Part shown: positions 40,093 through 47,508 of the stretch, piece by piece | Numbering within the stretch: position 1 is the stretch's first letter | Layout of the letters: each line of letters starts with the position of its first letter | Source: Aerococcaceae bacterium NML190073 | Lineage (GTDB): Bacteria; Bacillota; Bacilli; Lactobacillales; Aerococcaceae | Assembly (NCBI GenBank): GCA_026131555.1 | Contig: JAMXJH010000005.1 | Coordinates: 1-64,000, forward strand | Direction of reading: 5' to 3' | Length of the DNA stretch: 64,000 nucleotides | Made by a program: the position numbers and the translations under genes | The notes under the pieces: generated by a model | What the model saw: the letters and a program-made list of their open reading frames with translations, nothing else | Told to the model about the DNA's origin: nothing | Databases searched by the model: none

Positions 40093-40121
40093 ATTATAAT
40101 AAATAAGCACCCATTTTTCAA
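40093..40121 (-). promoter_or_regulatory. Promoter of the HD hydrolase gene, overlapping a terminator hairpin
   Basis: Minus strand TTGAAA (40116-40121), 17-bp spacer, TATAAT (40093-40098). The spacer and -35 lie in the loop and arm of a hairpin (AAGCACTCA / TGGGTGCTT) that ends the upstream operon, so read-through and initiation may interfere. Confidence 0.75.
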
Positions 40122-40137
40122 TGAGTGCTTACTTTTT

Positions 40138-40671
40138 TTACTCGCTTAACTTCAAACTCATCGCTCTTTCTTTCATCTTGTTAACAGCCCACATCTGCAT
40201 TTCTAACATCCCATAAAGCTTCCAAAAGTCGTGGGTTCCTCTATATTCTTCCAAAGCTTTAATATCCGTGCGTATCTTATTTACCACTTCATCGTAATCA
40301 GCCGACACAGCTTTTAGCGTTTTTTTTAATTCACTAACAGCCTCATCTAGCTTAGTTTGATGTTTACTAATAATAACAGCTTCGGCTTTCTTTAACTCGC
40401 TGTCACGAGCCTCTGTGATAGCTTTATACAAATTAGGCGCTTCAGCTTCAACCTTCTGTTTATACTTACGCTTTGCCTCATCTAGTGCCGCTTCGTAGTT
40501 CTTAATTTCCGCTTCAATCATAAAAGCCTCACGTCCTAGCGGGTCTGAAACTTCTGACAAATCGGATTTAGCTTGTGCTAAGTTTGTGGATAATGCTTCA
40601 ACTTTTTCCTTTTCACTTTGAACATTCTCCTGTGCTTGTTCTAACAGTTCTGTAAATGCTTGATAATTCAT
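40138..40671 (-). CDS. Coiled-coil protein of element 1, unknown function
   Basis: 177 aa, nearly all helical and heptad-like (for example EALSTNLAQAKSDLSEVSDP and AVSELKKTLKAVSADYDEV), acidic and lysine-rich, with a short aromatic C-terminus (FWKLYGMLEMQMWAVNK). It is the last gene of the terS-containing run, a position where other PICIs hold capsid-remodelling or scaffold-like genes; that role is only inferred. AGAAAGGATAG ribosome site. Confidence 0.65.
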   Translation of the reverse strand: MNYQAFTELLEQAQENVQSEKEKVEALSTNLAQAKSDLSEVSDPLGREAFMIEAEIKNYEAALDEAKRKYKQKVEAEAPNLYKAITEARDSELKKAEAVIISKHQTKLDEAVSELKKTLKAVSADYDEVVNKIRTDIKALEEYRGTHDFWKLYGMLEMQMWAVNKMKERAMSLKLSE

Positions 40672-40678
40672 AGTATTT

Positions 40679-40954
40679 CTATCCTTTCTGTAAGTCTGAC
40701 GTCATAGCGTCTATCATGGCTTGGGTGGTATCTCGTGGCTCTACTTTCTTGTAACCGTCCAACGCATTAAAATATTCAGGGGCTGACTGCATGACTTGTG
40801 CAATACGGCTATTTAGGTCTTTTACGCCACCTGTTGTGGTATCTATTTCTAGCACACCTAATTTATACAACCCATAGTCAATGTCTTTGCATCCTGCTTC
40901 CTTTAATGCTTGTATCGCAATGTAATTCAATGCTTTTTGTAACTCATTTTCCAT
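40679..40954 (-). CDS. Small island protein, unknown
   Basis: 91 aa from the ATG at 40954 with GGAG upstream. Begins MENELQKALNYIAIQALKEAG; a central glycine/threonine-rich TTTGGVKDLNSR. No recognised family. Overlaps the previous gene by 11 bases, part of the packaging-end operon. Confidence 0.6.
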   Translation of the reverse strand: MENELQKALNYIAIQALKEAGCKDIDYGLYKLGVLEIDTTTGGVKDLNSRIAQVMQSAPEYFNALDGYKKVEPRDTTQAMIDAMTSDLQKG

Positions 40955-41132
40955 TTGCTTTTCTCCATTCTTCAAAGTCTTTTATCGCTTGTTCTTCTGA
41001 ATAATTGTAGGCTAGTGCTCTTAAATACTCCACAGAACACGTATCAAAAAATTCTGCTATCAGTTCCTGTTCGGTCGGCTCTTTGTTTCGGTGCTCTAAT
41101 TCCTCTAATCGTTTCATGTACTCACGTTTCAT
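40944..41132 (-). CDS. Small island protein, unknown
   Basis: 62 aa, charged and helical (MKREYMKRLEELEHRNKEP). The ATG overlaps the stop of the terS-like gene (ATGA), so it is coupled to it. Function unknown. Confidence 0.6.
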   Translation of the reverse strand: MKREYMKRLEELEHRNKEPTEQELIAEFFDTCSVEYLRALAYNYSEEQAIKDFEEWRKANGK

Positions 41133-41494
41133 AAGTTGTGCTTCCTTTCTAATTGTTCTAACCTATCAGCAAAATCTTCTAACTCCATTCCCTTGTAGGC
41201 TTTAGTTAGAATCATCTGACTTGCCTGTATTTTAGCGAATACAGATGCCTCACTGTCATCTAATATCTTTTCTAGTTCTTCGGTCGCCCTAAGCGCTAAA
41301 TACTGCATGCGGGCTGTTGTCTGCTTCATCAACTCCCGGCGCATCCGTTTGTATTCTGAACTAAACAACTCACTTTGCAACCATTTACGCCCCGTATTCT
41401 CGCTTATATTCGCTTGCTGGCTGGCTTGTTTGAGCGTAGGTGTATCTAGCAAGGCTAGTAAAAACTTTTCTTGCTTAGGTGTCAGTTTTCCCAT
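41129..41494 (-). CDS. Small terminase-like helix-turn-helix protein
   Basis: 121 aa from the ATG at 41494 (GGGAGTGAG). The N-terminal LTPKQEKFLLALLDTPTLKQASQQANISENTGRKWL is a helix-turn-helix of the type seen in phage small terminase subunits, followed by a helical RATEELEKILDD segment for oligomerisation. In PICIs TerS redirects the helper phage's large terminase to island DNA. No large terminase gene is present, which fits. Identification rests on the N-terminal pattern and position. Confidence 0.65.
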   Translation of the reverse strand: MGKLTPKQEKFLLALLDTPTLKQASQQANISENTGRKWLQSELFSSEYKRMRRELMKQTTARMQYLALRATEELEKILDDSEASVFAKIQASQMILTKAYKGMELEDFADRLEQLERKHNL

Positions 41495-41499
41495 ATCTC

Positions 41500-41667
41500 T
41501 CACTCCCTTCTATACCACACTAACGCTGTATAATGCCCGTTACGGTGCTTAATATAATGCGCTCGTGTAAATCTAAAATCATGCTGTTTCAACTCTTGTT
41601 TGAAGTCCGTTACTTCCTCGTCTATTCCTTGTTTACTGTCACTATATAACATCCGGATACATTTCAT
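41500..41667 (-). CDS. Conserved 55-aa island protein (copy 1)
   Basis: 55 aa from the ATG at 41667 (GGAGGGAG). Begins MKCIRMLYSDSKQGIDEEV and contains FRFTRAHYIKHRNGHYTAL. By eye 50 of 55 residues match the protein at 51855-52022 in element 2, far more than any other gene pair of the two islands. It overlaps the regulator upstream by four bases and precedes terS. Function unknown; conservation points to a phage- or host-facing task common to both islands. Confidence 0.8.
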   Translation of the reverse strand: MKCIRMLYSDSKQGIDEEVTDFKQELKQHDFRFTRAHYIKHRNGHYTALVWYRRE

Positions 41668-42248
41668 CGCTTCTCCCTCCATTGTGGCTCTTTTTGATAG
41701 GTCACACTCGCACACCAACCGTCCAACTGTTCGACAATAGCTTCATCAATTACGTTAAACATCGCCTTATACGTTTCTATACGTTCCATTACATACGCTT
41801 TGCTCCCTCTAAAATGCTCTTTGTCCTCGGCGGAATACAGTTCATACCCTTTCAGTTTCTCCCCTAATAACAACGGTGCTAGATTGTCATACGCAAAGTA
41901 CTCTAATTCCCTTGCTCGCTTACAGCTTATGCCTAAGAAGTTTGCTACCTCTTTCAACGTGGCACATCTGCCCTTGTACTTATCGTATACACGTTGTTTA
42001 TGGTATCTTAATAGCGCCTTATCCCTACTTGCTTCATAGTTTGCCAACTTGAAGTACCGGACTAACACAACCTGCGCTTGTTCTTTAGGTAGCTGCTTTA
42101 AGCACGTCATAAAGGTTGCTAATCGCTCTAATTCTTGGCTAGTCGCTTCTTGCTTGTAGCTGGCAATACGTCCCATATAACTTAAATGGTGCTTGTTAAC
42201 AACTACCCAAATATTTCTATCCTCTGCGTATGCTGAATATAACCCCAT
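41664..42248 (-). CDS. Sigma/ArpU-like late regulator of element 1
   Basis: 194 aa. Mid-region KQLPKEQAQVVLVRYF then TLKEVANFLGISCKRARELEYFAYDNL has the layout of sigma-70 region 4 and of ArpU/RinA-type phage late regulators: a helical segment that counts conserved residues, then a helix-turn-helix. It comes directly before the conserved 55-aa and terS-like genes. A role in switching on packaging genes is inferred. Confidence 0.65.
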   Translation of the reverse strand: MGLYSAYAEDRNIWVVVNKHHLSYMGRIASYKQEATSQELERLATFMTCLKQLPKEQAQVVLVRYFKLANYEASRDKALLRYHKQRVYDKYKGRCATLKEVANFLGISCKRARELEYFAYDNLAPLLLGEKLKGYELYSAEDKEHFRGSKAYVMERIETYKAMFNVIDEAIVEQLDGWCASVTYQKEPQWREKR

Positions 42249-42251
42249 AAC

Positions 42252-42740
42252 TCACACTCCAAACATTTCAAATAGTTCTGCTTCTGCATTGTCTAACGCC
42301 TCTATCTGCTCAACTGTTGGGCGTCCAACCTGTTCTAACCGTTCTACTTCCTGCACCTGGTAATGACTATCTAGGTAGTACTCAATTTCTTGTATCCATT
42401 CATACGCCCTTTGGAACAAGTCTAAATCAGCGTATAAATCGCTTCTCAAGCGTTCTAATTCATCGGCAGTAAATTCTTCAAGTAACAAGCTATAACGCTT
42501 CTCTAGTCGCTTTCTGTGGTATTCGTTGGCTCTCTCGGCAGTAATAATATCTATTGCTGAATACTCCACTGATATAGCCCGTTGATAGTCGTTACTTTCC
42601 TTATCTAGAACGGAAGTCCCAACGAATGAATGAGTAGCGTAGTAGTTCTGGGCAATTTGACGTTGATACTCCTTTAATGCTTCGATATAACAAGGCAAGG
42701 ACAGGTAATAGATCAGCAAGTTGACAATCTCTTTATCCAT
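42252..42740 (-). CDS. Island protein preceding the sigma-like gene
   Basis: 162 aa from the ATG at 42740. Mostly helical, begins MDKEIVNLLIYYLSLPCYIEALKEY, and contains a HSFVGTSVLDKESNDYQRAISVE segment that resembles HSIVGGMQVDRDNRGYERSYTPE in the equivalent gene of element 2 (52488-52964). So it is a conserved but unnamed first gene of the late module, sitting right behind the hairpin at 42761-42801. Confidence 0.7.
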   Translation of the reverse strand: MDKEIVNLLIYYLSLPCYIEALKEYQRQIAQNYYATHSFVGTSVLDKESNDYQRAISVEYSAIDIITAERANEYHRKRLEKRYSLLLEEFTADELERLRSDLYADLDLFQRAYEWIQEIEYYLDSHYQVQEVERLEQVGRPTVEQIEALDNAEAELFEMFGV

Positions 42741-42760
42741 ACCCCACTCCCTCAAACAAA

Positions 42761-42801
42761 CGCAAAAGGACGCACAAAAGCCATCCGCTCTCGTACGTCC
42801 T
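42761..42801 (-). promoter_or_regulatory. Terminator-type attenuator before the late module, element 1
   Basis: Minus strand: AGGACGTAC pairs with GTGCGTCCT (nine pairs), inner stem AGAGC / GCTTT, then CTTTTGCG. It stands about 20 bases in front of the next start codon, with no room for another promoter. The same structure with compensating changes occurs at 52985-53024. Confidence 0.7.
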
Positions 42802-42818
42802 CTAGTTTTCTAGTCAGA

Positions 42819-42977
42819 CTATTTCTTTTGCGTTGATACTGTTTCTAGCACCATTTTACCGTCTTGATACTTCAAAGCAACCTCACCAAATACCGGCGGT
42901 TTCACCACCTCAATTTTACCATTTTTCATGTATAAAACATAGCCTTTTGCTAGTAATTCTGTTGTAGTATCTCTCAT
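42819..42977 (-). CDS. DUF3954/XtrA-like small protein
   Basis: 52 aa. The core MKNGKIEVVKPPVFGEVALKYQDGK matches the pattern of phage XtrA-type (DUF3954) proteins: a short strand, KPPxFGE, and another strand. Its ATG overlaps the stop of the preceding 54-aa gene (ATGA). A counterpart is at 53588-53770 in element 2. Function unknown. Confidence 0.7.
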   Translation of the reverse strand: MRDTTTELLAKGYVLYMKNGKIEVVKPPVFGEVALKYQDGKMVLETVSTQKK

Positions 42978-43138
42978 TTTATCCCTCTTTTCTTTAGTTT
43001 TCGTCTTAATTCTTTCTCTTGGCGTCTAGCTTCATACCATTCGCTCGACAATTCCCGTTCCGGTTTTTCTTTCATCATCACTGCACGTTGATTAGTTCCC
43101 ATATATCTGTTTTGCATTCTTCTAACTGATTTGCCCAT
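42974..43138 (-). CDS. Small basic island protein
   Basis: 54 aa, strongly basic (MGKSVRRMQNRYMGTNQRAV and then RRQEKELRRKLKKRGIK). AAAGGA site eight bases before the ATG at 43138, start codon just beyond the origin region, and coupled to the DUF3954-like gene. A DNA- or RNA-binding role is possible from composition only. Confidence 0.6.
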   Translation of the reverse strand: MGKSVRRMQNRYMGTNQRAVMMKEKPERELSSEWYEARRQEKELRRKLKKRGIK

Positions 43139-43149
43139 TTTTTATATTC

Positions 43150-43441
43150 CTTTCTATCTGAGTTACAACTTTTGTCTTTTTTTGTGTAACCGTGTAAACC
43201 CTTGATACGCAAGGGGTTAGACAGCATCAAGGTGTGGTTACACTTTCTTTCAACGCTAGCTAAAACTTTCCAGGGAAAAAATTAAAATAAGAAAATTTTC
43301 CCTTATATTATATATTTTATTTTTTTACTTTATCTAATAGGGTTTATAAGTGTAACTCCGTAACCAATATCTATAAACCCTATTAAATCAAGGTTTCTAA
43401 GGTTATAACCTTGTGTAACTTGTTGTAACCAAGTGTAACCT
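43150..43441. other. Replication origin of element 1 with iterons flanking an AT-rich core
   Basis: GTGTAAC or its reverse occurs at 43184, 43237 (reverse), 43350, 43413 and 43433, with near copies at 43162, 43192 and 43423. The two groups flank an AT-rich block (43268-43335). A 13-bp inverted repeat AATAGGGTTTATA / TATAAACCCTATT frames part of the right group. Position just behind the primase-helicase gene and this layout match origins of staphylococcal pathogenicity islands. Confidence 0.75.
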
Positions 43442-45877
43442 CTATTCTTTTTTCACGATTGAGCGGATAGCCTTAGAGCTCTCAACATGCTGTTGTATAT
43501 CCCACGGTAGTGTAGAGATATAACCAGCGTTGTATTTGGCAGGTTTGCATTCATACTCCTCGTCGGTTGCTTCTTGTAAAATTGTCAGTATCTCCGTTGG
43601 GAGTTTGTGTTTAACCGGATGCTTGATATTATTTGCCCGTAAGTAGTCCGTTAAATCTTGCCGAATAAACGGTACGGGAACTAGTTTTAATTTGTGATAG
43701 CCTTCTTCGATATAGCGTTCATCTACATAGGCAACAACGTAATCATTTTCTTTTTTATACTCGCTAATTACTTTCTTAACTGCACTCGGTTCAATGAATT
43801 TCTTAAATCGCAAGTTGATAGCTTTGTAAAGCACATACTCTAATACCTGCTTGTCTGCTACGTACTTTTCTTTAATCAATGGGTTCTCAACTTCTCCGTT
43901 AAAGTCTGCATTGAAAGGAACTAATAATAACCGTCGATATAATCCCTGTGACTTGTTCCGCATTTTCGGCATATCATTTCCACTAAACAAGCAAAATAAT
44001 TTTAATGCCATGTCGTACGTTGGTCCGTTCTTAATCTCAATCGGGATAGGATCACCCGTTGCAATACTCATTAAGTTAGAAACTTCATCAACGTAAGCGC
44101 TACTAATATCATCACCGATATTGCGTACTTTACCGATTAGGTTTTCTAACTTAAACTTTGTTCCGTCCGTTCCTCTAAAATCCATTGGTTTTAACGTTGA
44201 AACGTTTTGCGCTCCAATTAAACACGTCAATAGCTTTTGGAATGTCCCCTTACCATTGTTTCCGTCACCGATTAAAAAGCCTATCTTTTTGCGAGTGTAA
44301 TTAGGATTAATTGCCTCATTGATGACTTGCCACAACAGCTCTTGTATCTCACTATCACCACAAGCCAACGACTTAAACCACTCATCAACATCAAAACTAG
44401 GTTTTTGCACGTCCGGGTTATAGTTCGTCACAATCTTACTTGTAATAGCGTATTTGGGTGAAAAAGCTAGCAACTGCCCACTAACTAAATCGTATATGCC
44501 ATTGTTAACCGGGATGAGGGCTTCATCCTGTAGTGGCGATGTAAGAGTGACGTCCGTCCGCAAGTGTTCCTTGACATGTTTCCAAATAGGTGGGTTATAA
44601 CGATACTCTACACATTTGATCAACTGACTGATTAGCGTTTCATTTGCTTCGTACACGCCCGTATCAAGGTTATAGACAAATAACGGGCTTTTATCTGCTT
44701 TGTTTCCAATAAGCCTAAAATGAGCGAATTTTCGCAAGATATTAGCGCATGTTAGAGCGTGCATCAGTGGAGGCTCTTTAATTTCTCCTTTATCATTAAC
44801 TTCCGTATGTTCTTCTCGCCATTCTTCTCCTACCTCTCTTAATCGCCTTTTTAAGTCTGCCATCGTTTCCGGCTTGAATAATATATCGTGAAACTTTCGC
44901 TTGAATGTATAGGTAGTTCTGAGTTTATCGTTTACTATCTCTGAGTTTAATTTCAGCTGATTGTTGTGTTCCCATTCCGGGTTACCCATAGCTAAAATAA
45001 CGGCGCATTCAATAGCTGTGTTATAATCTATTTCGTTTGTTTGAACGGCTTTAGCAAGCACACACAACGCACTGACTGCATGGGTATAATCGTACAAATT
45101 TTCCTTGTCTGTTTCCACATATTGGTGCATTATCTGAACGGCTATTTCATAGGATAACGTCGTTATGTCGGTATGCGGTGTAGGTTGCGTTGCTTTCGGC
45201 GGCTCAATATTTAGTGGTACGTGATACTTCCCACCTCTGTTGACGTGTAAGGCATCTTCTTGGTTACGTGGCGTAATAACCGGCACGCCTTGGCACTGGC
45301 TCCACGTAAAGCTAGACCGGTCATAAGGTAGTGCTAACTTCTCTACAAGTCCATCTAACACACACATATACTCGTACTCTAATAACGGTCTATCGGGTTG
45401 AACTACTAACCTTGCCCTTGCGTGCTTTGAAGTGTGCTTAATGGTCGGGTAAATAATGAAATTATAAGCTTTTAACACACGCCCCACATGCTGTATAAAC
45501 GCATCGTAGGACAAAGTTAAATCATCATAGTCTATCAATATCAAATCGCGCCTAATTAGGCTGTTGTTGCTTCTCTTAACCGTTCCGTTCTCGTTTGGTT
45601 CAATATAGCCACTTGTAAAATAAACTTGCTTAGGCTTAGCTTTTTTCTCCAACTGGGTTAAATATACATAGTCCTCATCTGTGTATTGTAAGTTGAGATT
45701 ACGCAGCTCGGCATGCTTCTTAAGTTTGTTTGTAACTTGTTCCACCTCTGCGGGTGTTACTTTCTGCATGCGTTGAATCACTTCCGCCGGATAGTTCGCT
45801 AACCATTCAAACGGGTCAATGTCTTTGATTTGCTTAAGGCTCTTACTGGTAAATCCTTTCTCTGTATAGATTGTCAA
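43442..45877 (-). CDS. Primase / SF3 helicase replication initiator of element 1
   Basis: 811 aa. The N-terminal third has a primase-like region (RRDLILIDYDDLTLSYD, then HTSKHARARLVVQPDRP). The C-terminal third is an SF3/D5-type helicase with Walker A FLIGDGNNGKGTF near residue 530, Walker B-like NIGDDISSAYVDE, and motif C LFCLFSGNDMPKM. Such fused proteins bind iterons, melt the origin and prime replication in PICIs. GGAGTG site before the ATG at 45877. Confidence 0.88.
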   Translation of the reverse strand: MTIYTEKGFTSKSLKQIKDIDPFEWLANYPAEVIQRMQKVTPAEVEQVTNKLKKHAELRNLNLQYTDEDYVYLTQLEKKAKPKQVYFTSGYIEPNENGTVKRSNNSLIRRDLILIDYDDLTLSYDAFIQHVGRVLKAYNFIIYPTIKHTSKHARARLVVQPDRPLLEYEYMCVLDGLVEKLALPYDRSSFTWSQCQGVPVITPRNQEDALHVNRGGKYHVPLNIEPPKATQPTPHTDITTLSYEIAVQIMHQYVETDKENLYDYTHAVSALCVLAKAVQTNEIDYNTAIECAVILAMGNPEWEHNNQLKLNSEIVNDKLRTTYTFKRKFHDILFKPETMADLKRRLREVGEEWREEHTEVNDKGEIKEPPLMHALTCANILRKFAHFRLIGNKADKSPLFVYNLDTGVYEANETLISQLIKCVEYRYNPPIWKHVKEHLRTDVTLTSPLQDEALIPVNNGIYDLVSGQLLAFSPKYAITSKIVTNYNPDVQKPSFDVDEWFKSLACGDSEIQELLWQVINEAINPNYTRKKIGFLIGDGNNGKGTFQKLLTCLIGAQNVSTLKPMDFRGTDGTKFKLENLIGKVRNIGDDISSAYVDEVSNLMSIATGDPIPIEIKNGPTYDMALKLFCLFSGNDMPKMRNKSQGLYRRLLLVPFNADFNGEVENPLIKEKYVADKQVLEYVLYKAINLRFKKFIEPSAVKKVISEYKKENDYVVAYVDERYIEEGYHKLKLVPVPFIRQDLTDYLRANNIKHPVKHKLPTEILTILQEATDEEYECKPAKYNAGYISTLPWDIQQHVESSKAIRSIVKKE

Positions 45878-45897
45878 TGGTCATCACTCCTTTTTTA

Positions 45898-46101
45898 CTA
45901 CACCCATTCTGTTCGCACAACCTTGCCGTTTTTTCTGTACTCTTTCAATATAGGCACCCTCTTCTTTGGAAGGCTGCCCACTAACTCGTTTACCCATGTT
46001 GTTACTTCTTCATCATCCTTCGGCTCTCTACCTACATACTTGCGGAAAGCATTACGATTCATCACTTGTGCTCTTTCAATATATTTTTCTAAAGTTTCCA
46101 T
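45898..46101 (-). CDS. Small island protein, first gene of the replication operon
   Basis: 67 aa: METLEKYIERAQVMNRNAFRKYVGR, then acidic KDDEEVTTWVNELV and a basic tail. AGAAAGAGG site upstream. It opens the replication operon, so its leader faces the possible antisense RNA at 46143-46202. Function unknown. Confidence 0.65.
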   Translation of the reverse strand: METLEKYIERAQVMNRNAFRKYVGREPKDDEEVTTWVNELVGSLPKKRVPILKEYRKNGKVVRTEWV

Positions 46102-46130
46102 TTTTTCTTCCTACCTCTTTCTGTTTATGT

Positions 46131-46136
46131 TATGAT
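46131..46136 (+). promoter_or_regulatory. Extended -10 promoter for the element 1 small RNA
   Basis: TGT TATGAT (46128-46136), an extended -10 on the plus strand with no good -35. The identical nonamer TGTTATGAT stands at the equivalent place in element 2 (56519-56527). Confidence 0.45.
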
Positions 46137-46142
46137 AGAAAG

Positions 46143-46202
46143 GTAGTGGGATACTACCTTTCTTGACTTATAAAAGCTGGCGGGCTTATATAAGTCTTTT
46201 TT
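46143..46202 (+). ncRNA. Putative antisense small RNA of element 1
   Basis: About 60 nt. It would start near a GAAAGGTAGT / ACTACCTTTC stem-loop (46138-46162) and end at a GACTTATA / TATAAGTC hairpin with TTTTTT (46197-46202). It lies antisense to the leader of the replication operon, between the excisionase-like gene and the 67-aa gene, both read on the minus strand. Confidence 0.45.
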
Positions 46203-46204
46203 AT

Positions 46205-46217
46205 TCACTCTGGCGGG
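46205..46217 (+). repeat. Regulatory-module tag, element 1, copy A
   Basis: TCACTCTGGCGGG, identical to 49122-49134; both follow a T-run with one mismatch in the eight preceding bases. The core CTGGCGGG also occurs in the hairpin loop at 46177-46184. Confidence 0.7.
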
Positions 46218-46220
46218 AGC

Positions 46221-46484
46221 TTATTGCTTTTCTTTTTCCAATACTGCATCGATATCTTTTCGGTCATATACCCAACACTTACCTTGTCTGCGTTTCTTCA
46301 AACCTAGCATTTCCCAATGCTTAATTTTTTCATGGGTACACTTATATTCTTTCATCACCTCCTGTTGATTCAATCTAGGAGATTCCTTTGCCTTTAACCG
46401 CTCATCAACCTTTTGTTCAATCAACAGTAACAGGCCTTCCACTAGCTTGTTACTTGCTTGCTCTGATAATAGCGCCTCACTCAT
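46221..46484 (-). CDS. Excisionase-like helix-turn-helix protein, element 1
   Basis: 87 aa from the ATG at 46484 (AAGGAG). N-terminal helical part with LVEGLLLLIEQKVDERL, then a MerR/Xis-type winged helix: PRLNQQEVMKEYKCTHEKIKHWEMLGLKKRRQGKCWVYDRKDIDAVL. Such proteins direct excision with the integrase. It follows the regulator gene and ends three bases before the tag at 46217. Confidence 0.75.
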   Translation of the reverse strand: MSEALLSEQASNKLVEGLLLLIEQKVDERLKAKESPRLNQQEVMKEYKCTHEKIKHWEMLGLKKRRQGKCWVYDRKDIDAVLEKEKQ

Positions 46485-46554
46485 TTGCCTACTCTCCTTT
46501 CTGTAAAATAATCGCATGGCCTTGCAACTACTATGCTACTCAATTATTAATAAC

Positions 46555-46570
46555 CGTAGTTGTAACTACG
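46555..46570. promoter_or_regulatory. Palindromic operator-like site before the excisionase gene
   Basis: CGTAGTTGTAACTACG: seven-base perfect arms with a two-base centre, in the 97-130 base gap between the winged-helix gene and the excisionase-like gene. A related half (GCAACTAC) lies 25 bases away. Confidence 0.5.
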
Positions 46571-46614
46571 CCTGTAAAAATTCTCAATGAAGTTCTGAAT
46601 TGGGACTTCAAAAA

Positions 46615-47058
46615 TCATACGTCCCTTGTATTTTCTAGAGACTTAATGTATTCCCAAGCCTCAATACTATCAATCGCTTTTAACAATTTAGCGTTCGTAT
46701 CTATTTGCTTTACTCTATCGACGCCCCTTGTAGTGTGGTTGTTAATAATATCTAACCCTGCTATGTAAAGGTCTACCATTTGCTGTTGTTTCCATCTAGC
46801 TAGCTCTTTAGATAGAAGGGCTTGTTCTCGTTTCTCTCTTTCAGGATCATCAATAACAGTTATGTGCCTTACACTACCGTCGTACGTAACCTGTAACATG
46901 CCTTTTTCTTCCATCCTAAGGAGCGCTCTATATACAGACGTTCTCGATACACCAATCGCTCGCCCAATCTCTATGTTTGTTTCAGTAGGGTGAGTGGTTA
47001 CATACTCTAATACTTCTCGTTGTGTATCGCCGTAGCGACGCAATGATTTTTTCCTCAT
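46615..47058 (-). CDS. Winged helix-turn-helix regulator of element 1
   Basis: 147 aa from the ATG at 47058 (AAGGAAG). RYGDTQREVLEYVTTHPTETNIEIGRAIGVSRTSVYRALLRMEEKGMLQV is a standard winged helix, followed by a charged helical tail with a KQQQMVDLYIAGLDIINN segment. No equivalent exists in element 2. It may control the palindrome at 46555-46570 and so the excisionase gene; that is inferred from closeness. Confidence 0.75.
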   Translation of the reverse strand: MRKKSLRRYGDTQREVLEYVTTHPTETNIEIGRAIGVSRTSVYRALLRMEEKGMLQVTYDGSVRHITVIDDPEREKREQALLSKELARWKQQQMVDLYIAGLDIINNHTTRGVDRVKQIDTNAKLLKAIDSIEAWEYIKSLENTRDV

Positions 47059-47157
47059 GTATATTCTTCCTTTCTGTTCAGCTGGCGGACTGTTCATTTT
47101 GTTAAGTTATCGGGTGAAAAGGTTGATAATTAAACTAAACAAATCTAAACTGAATGG

Positions 47158-47367
47158 TTAAAAAAATATATCGTCTATTGTTATGTCGGGGAAATGAGGC
47201 AATAACATTTCCTTGATAGATTTCTTTTCTTCATCATTAAATGCCGTAATACCTCTTTCCTTTTTAGAATAAGCTTGCGGTGTAATGCCCAGCTTTTGCG
47301 CCATTTCATATTGGTCTAATGACAGCATAGCACGATATCCTGCAATTTTATTCAACGGTTTTCCCAT
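47158..47367 (-). CDS. Cro-like XRE regulator, element 1
   Basis: 69 aa. Single XRE helix-turn-helix: AGYRAMLSLDQYEMAQKLGITPQAYSKKERG, ending in the typical DITIDDIFF. Read leftwards from a promoter that faces the repressor gene. It is the first gene of the lytic-type operon. The related Cro of element 2 is at 56971-57177. Confidence 0.85.
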   Translation of the reverse strand: MGKPLNKIAGYRAMLSLDQYEMAQKLGITPQAYSKKERGITAFNDEEKKSIKEMLLPHFPDITIDDIFF

Positions 47368-47398
47368 AAACTAAACTCCTCTCAACTTTTATAGGGTT

Positions 47399-47427
47399 AA
47401 TTTACCACGTATAGAATAGTATGTCAA
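47399..47427 (-). promoter_or_regulatory. Promoter of the Cro operon, element 1
   Basis: Minus strand TTGACA (47422-47427), 17-bp spacer, TAAATT (47399-47404), in the 141-bp divergent region between Cro and repressor. Confidence 0.85.
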
Positions 47428-47508
47428 TACAAACACTCAACATTTTTCAACTTTTTGTTTATTTTTACTTTTTATAGTGGTAGAATAGCATTGAAAGGGT
47501 TGATAATT

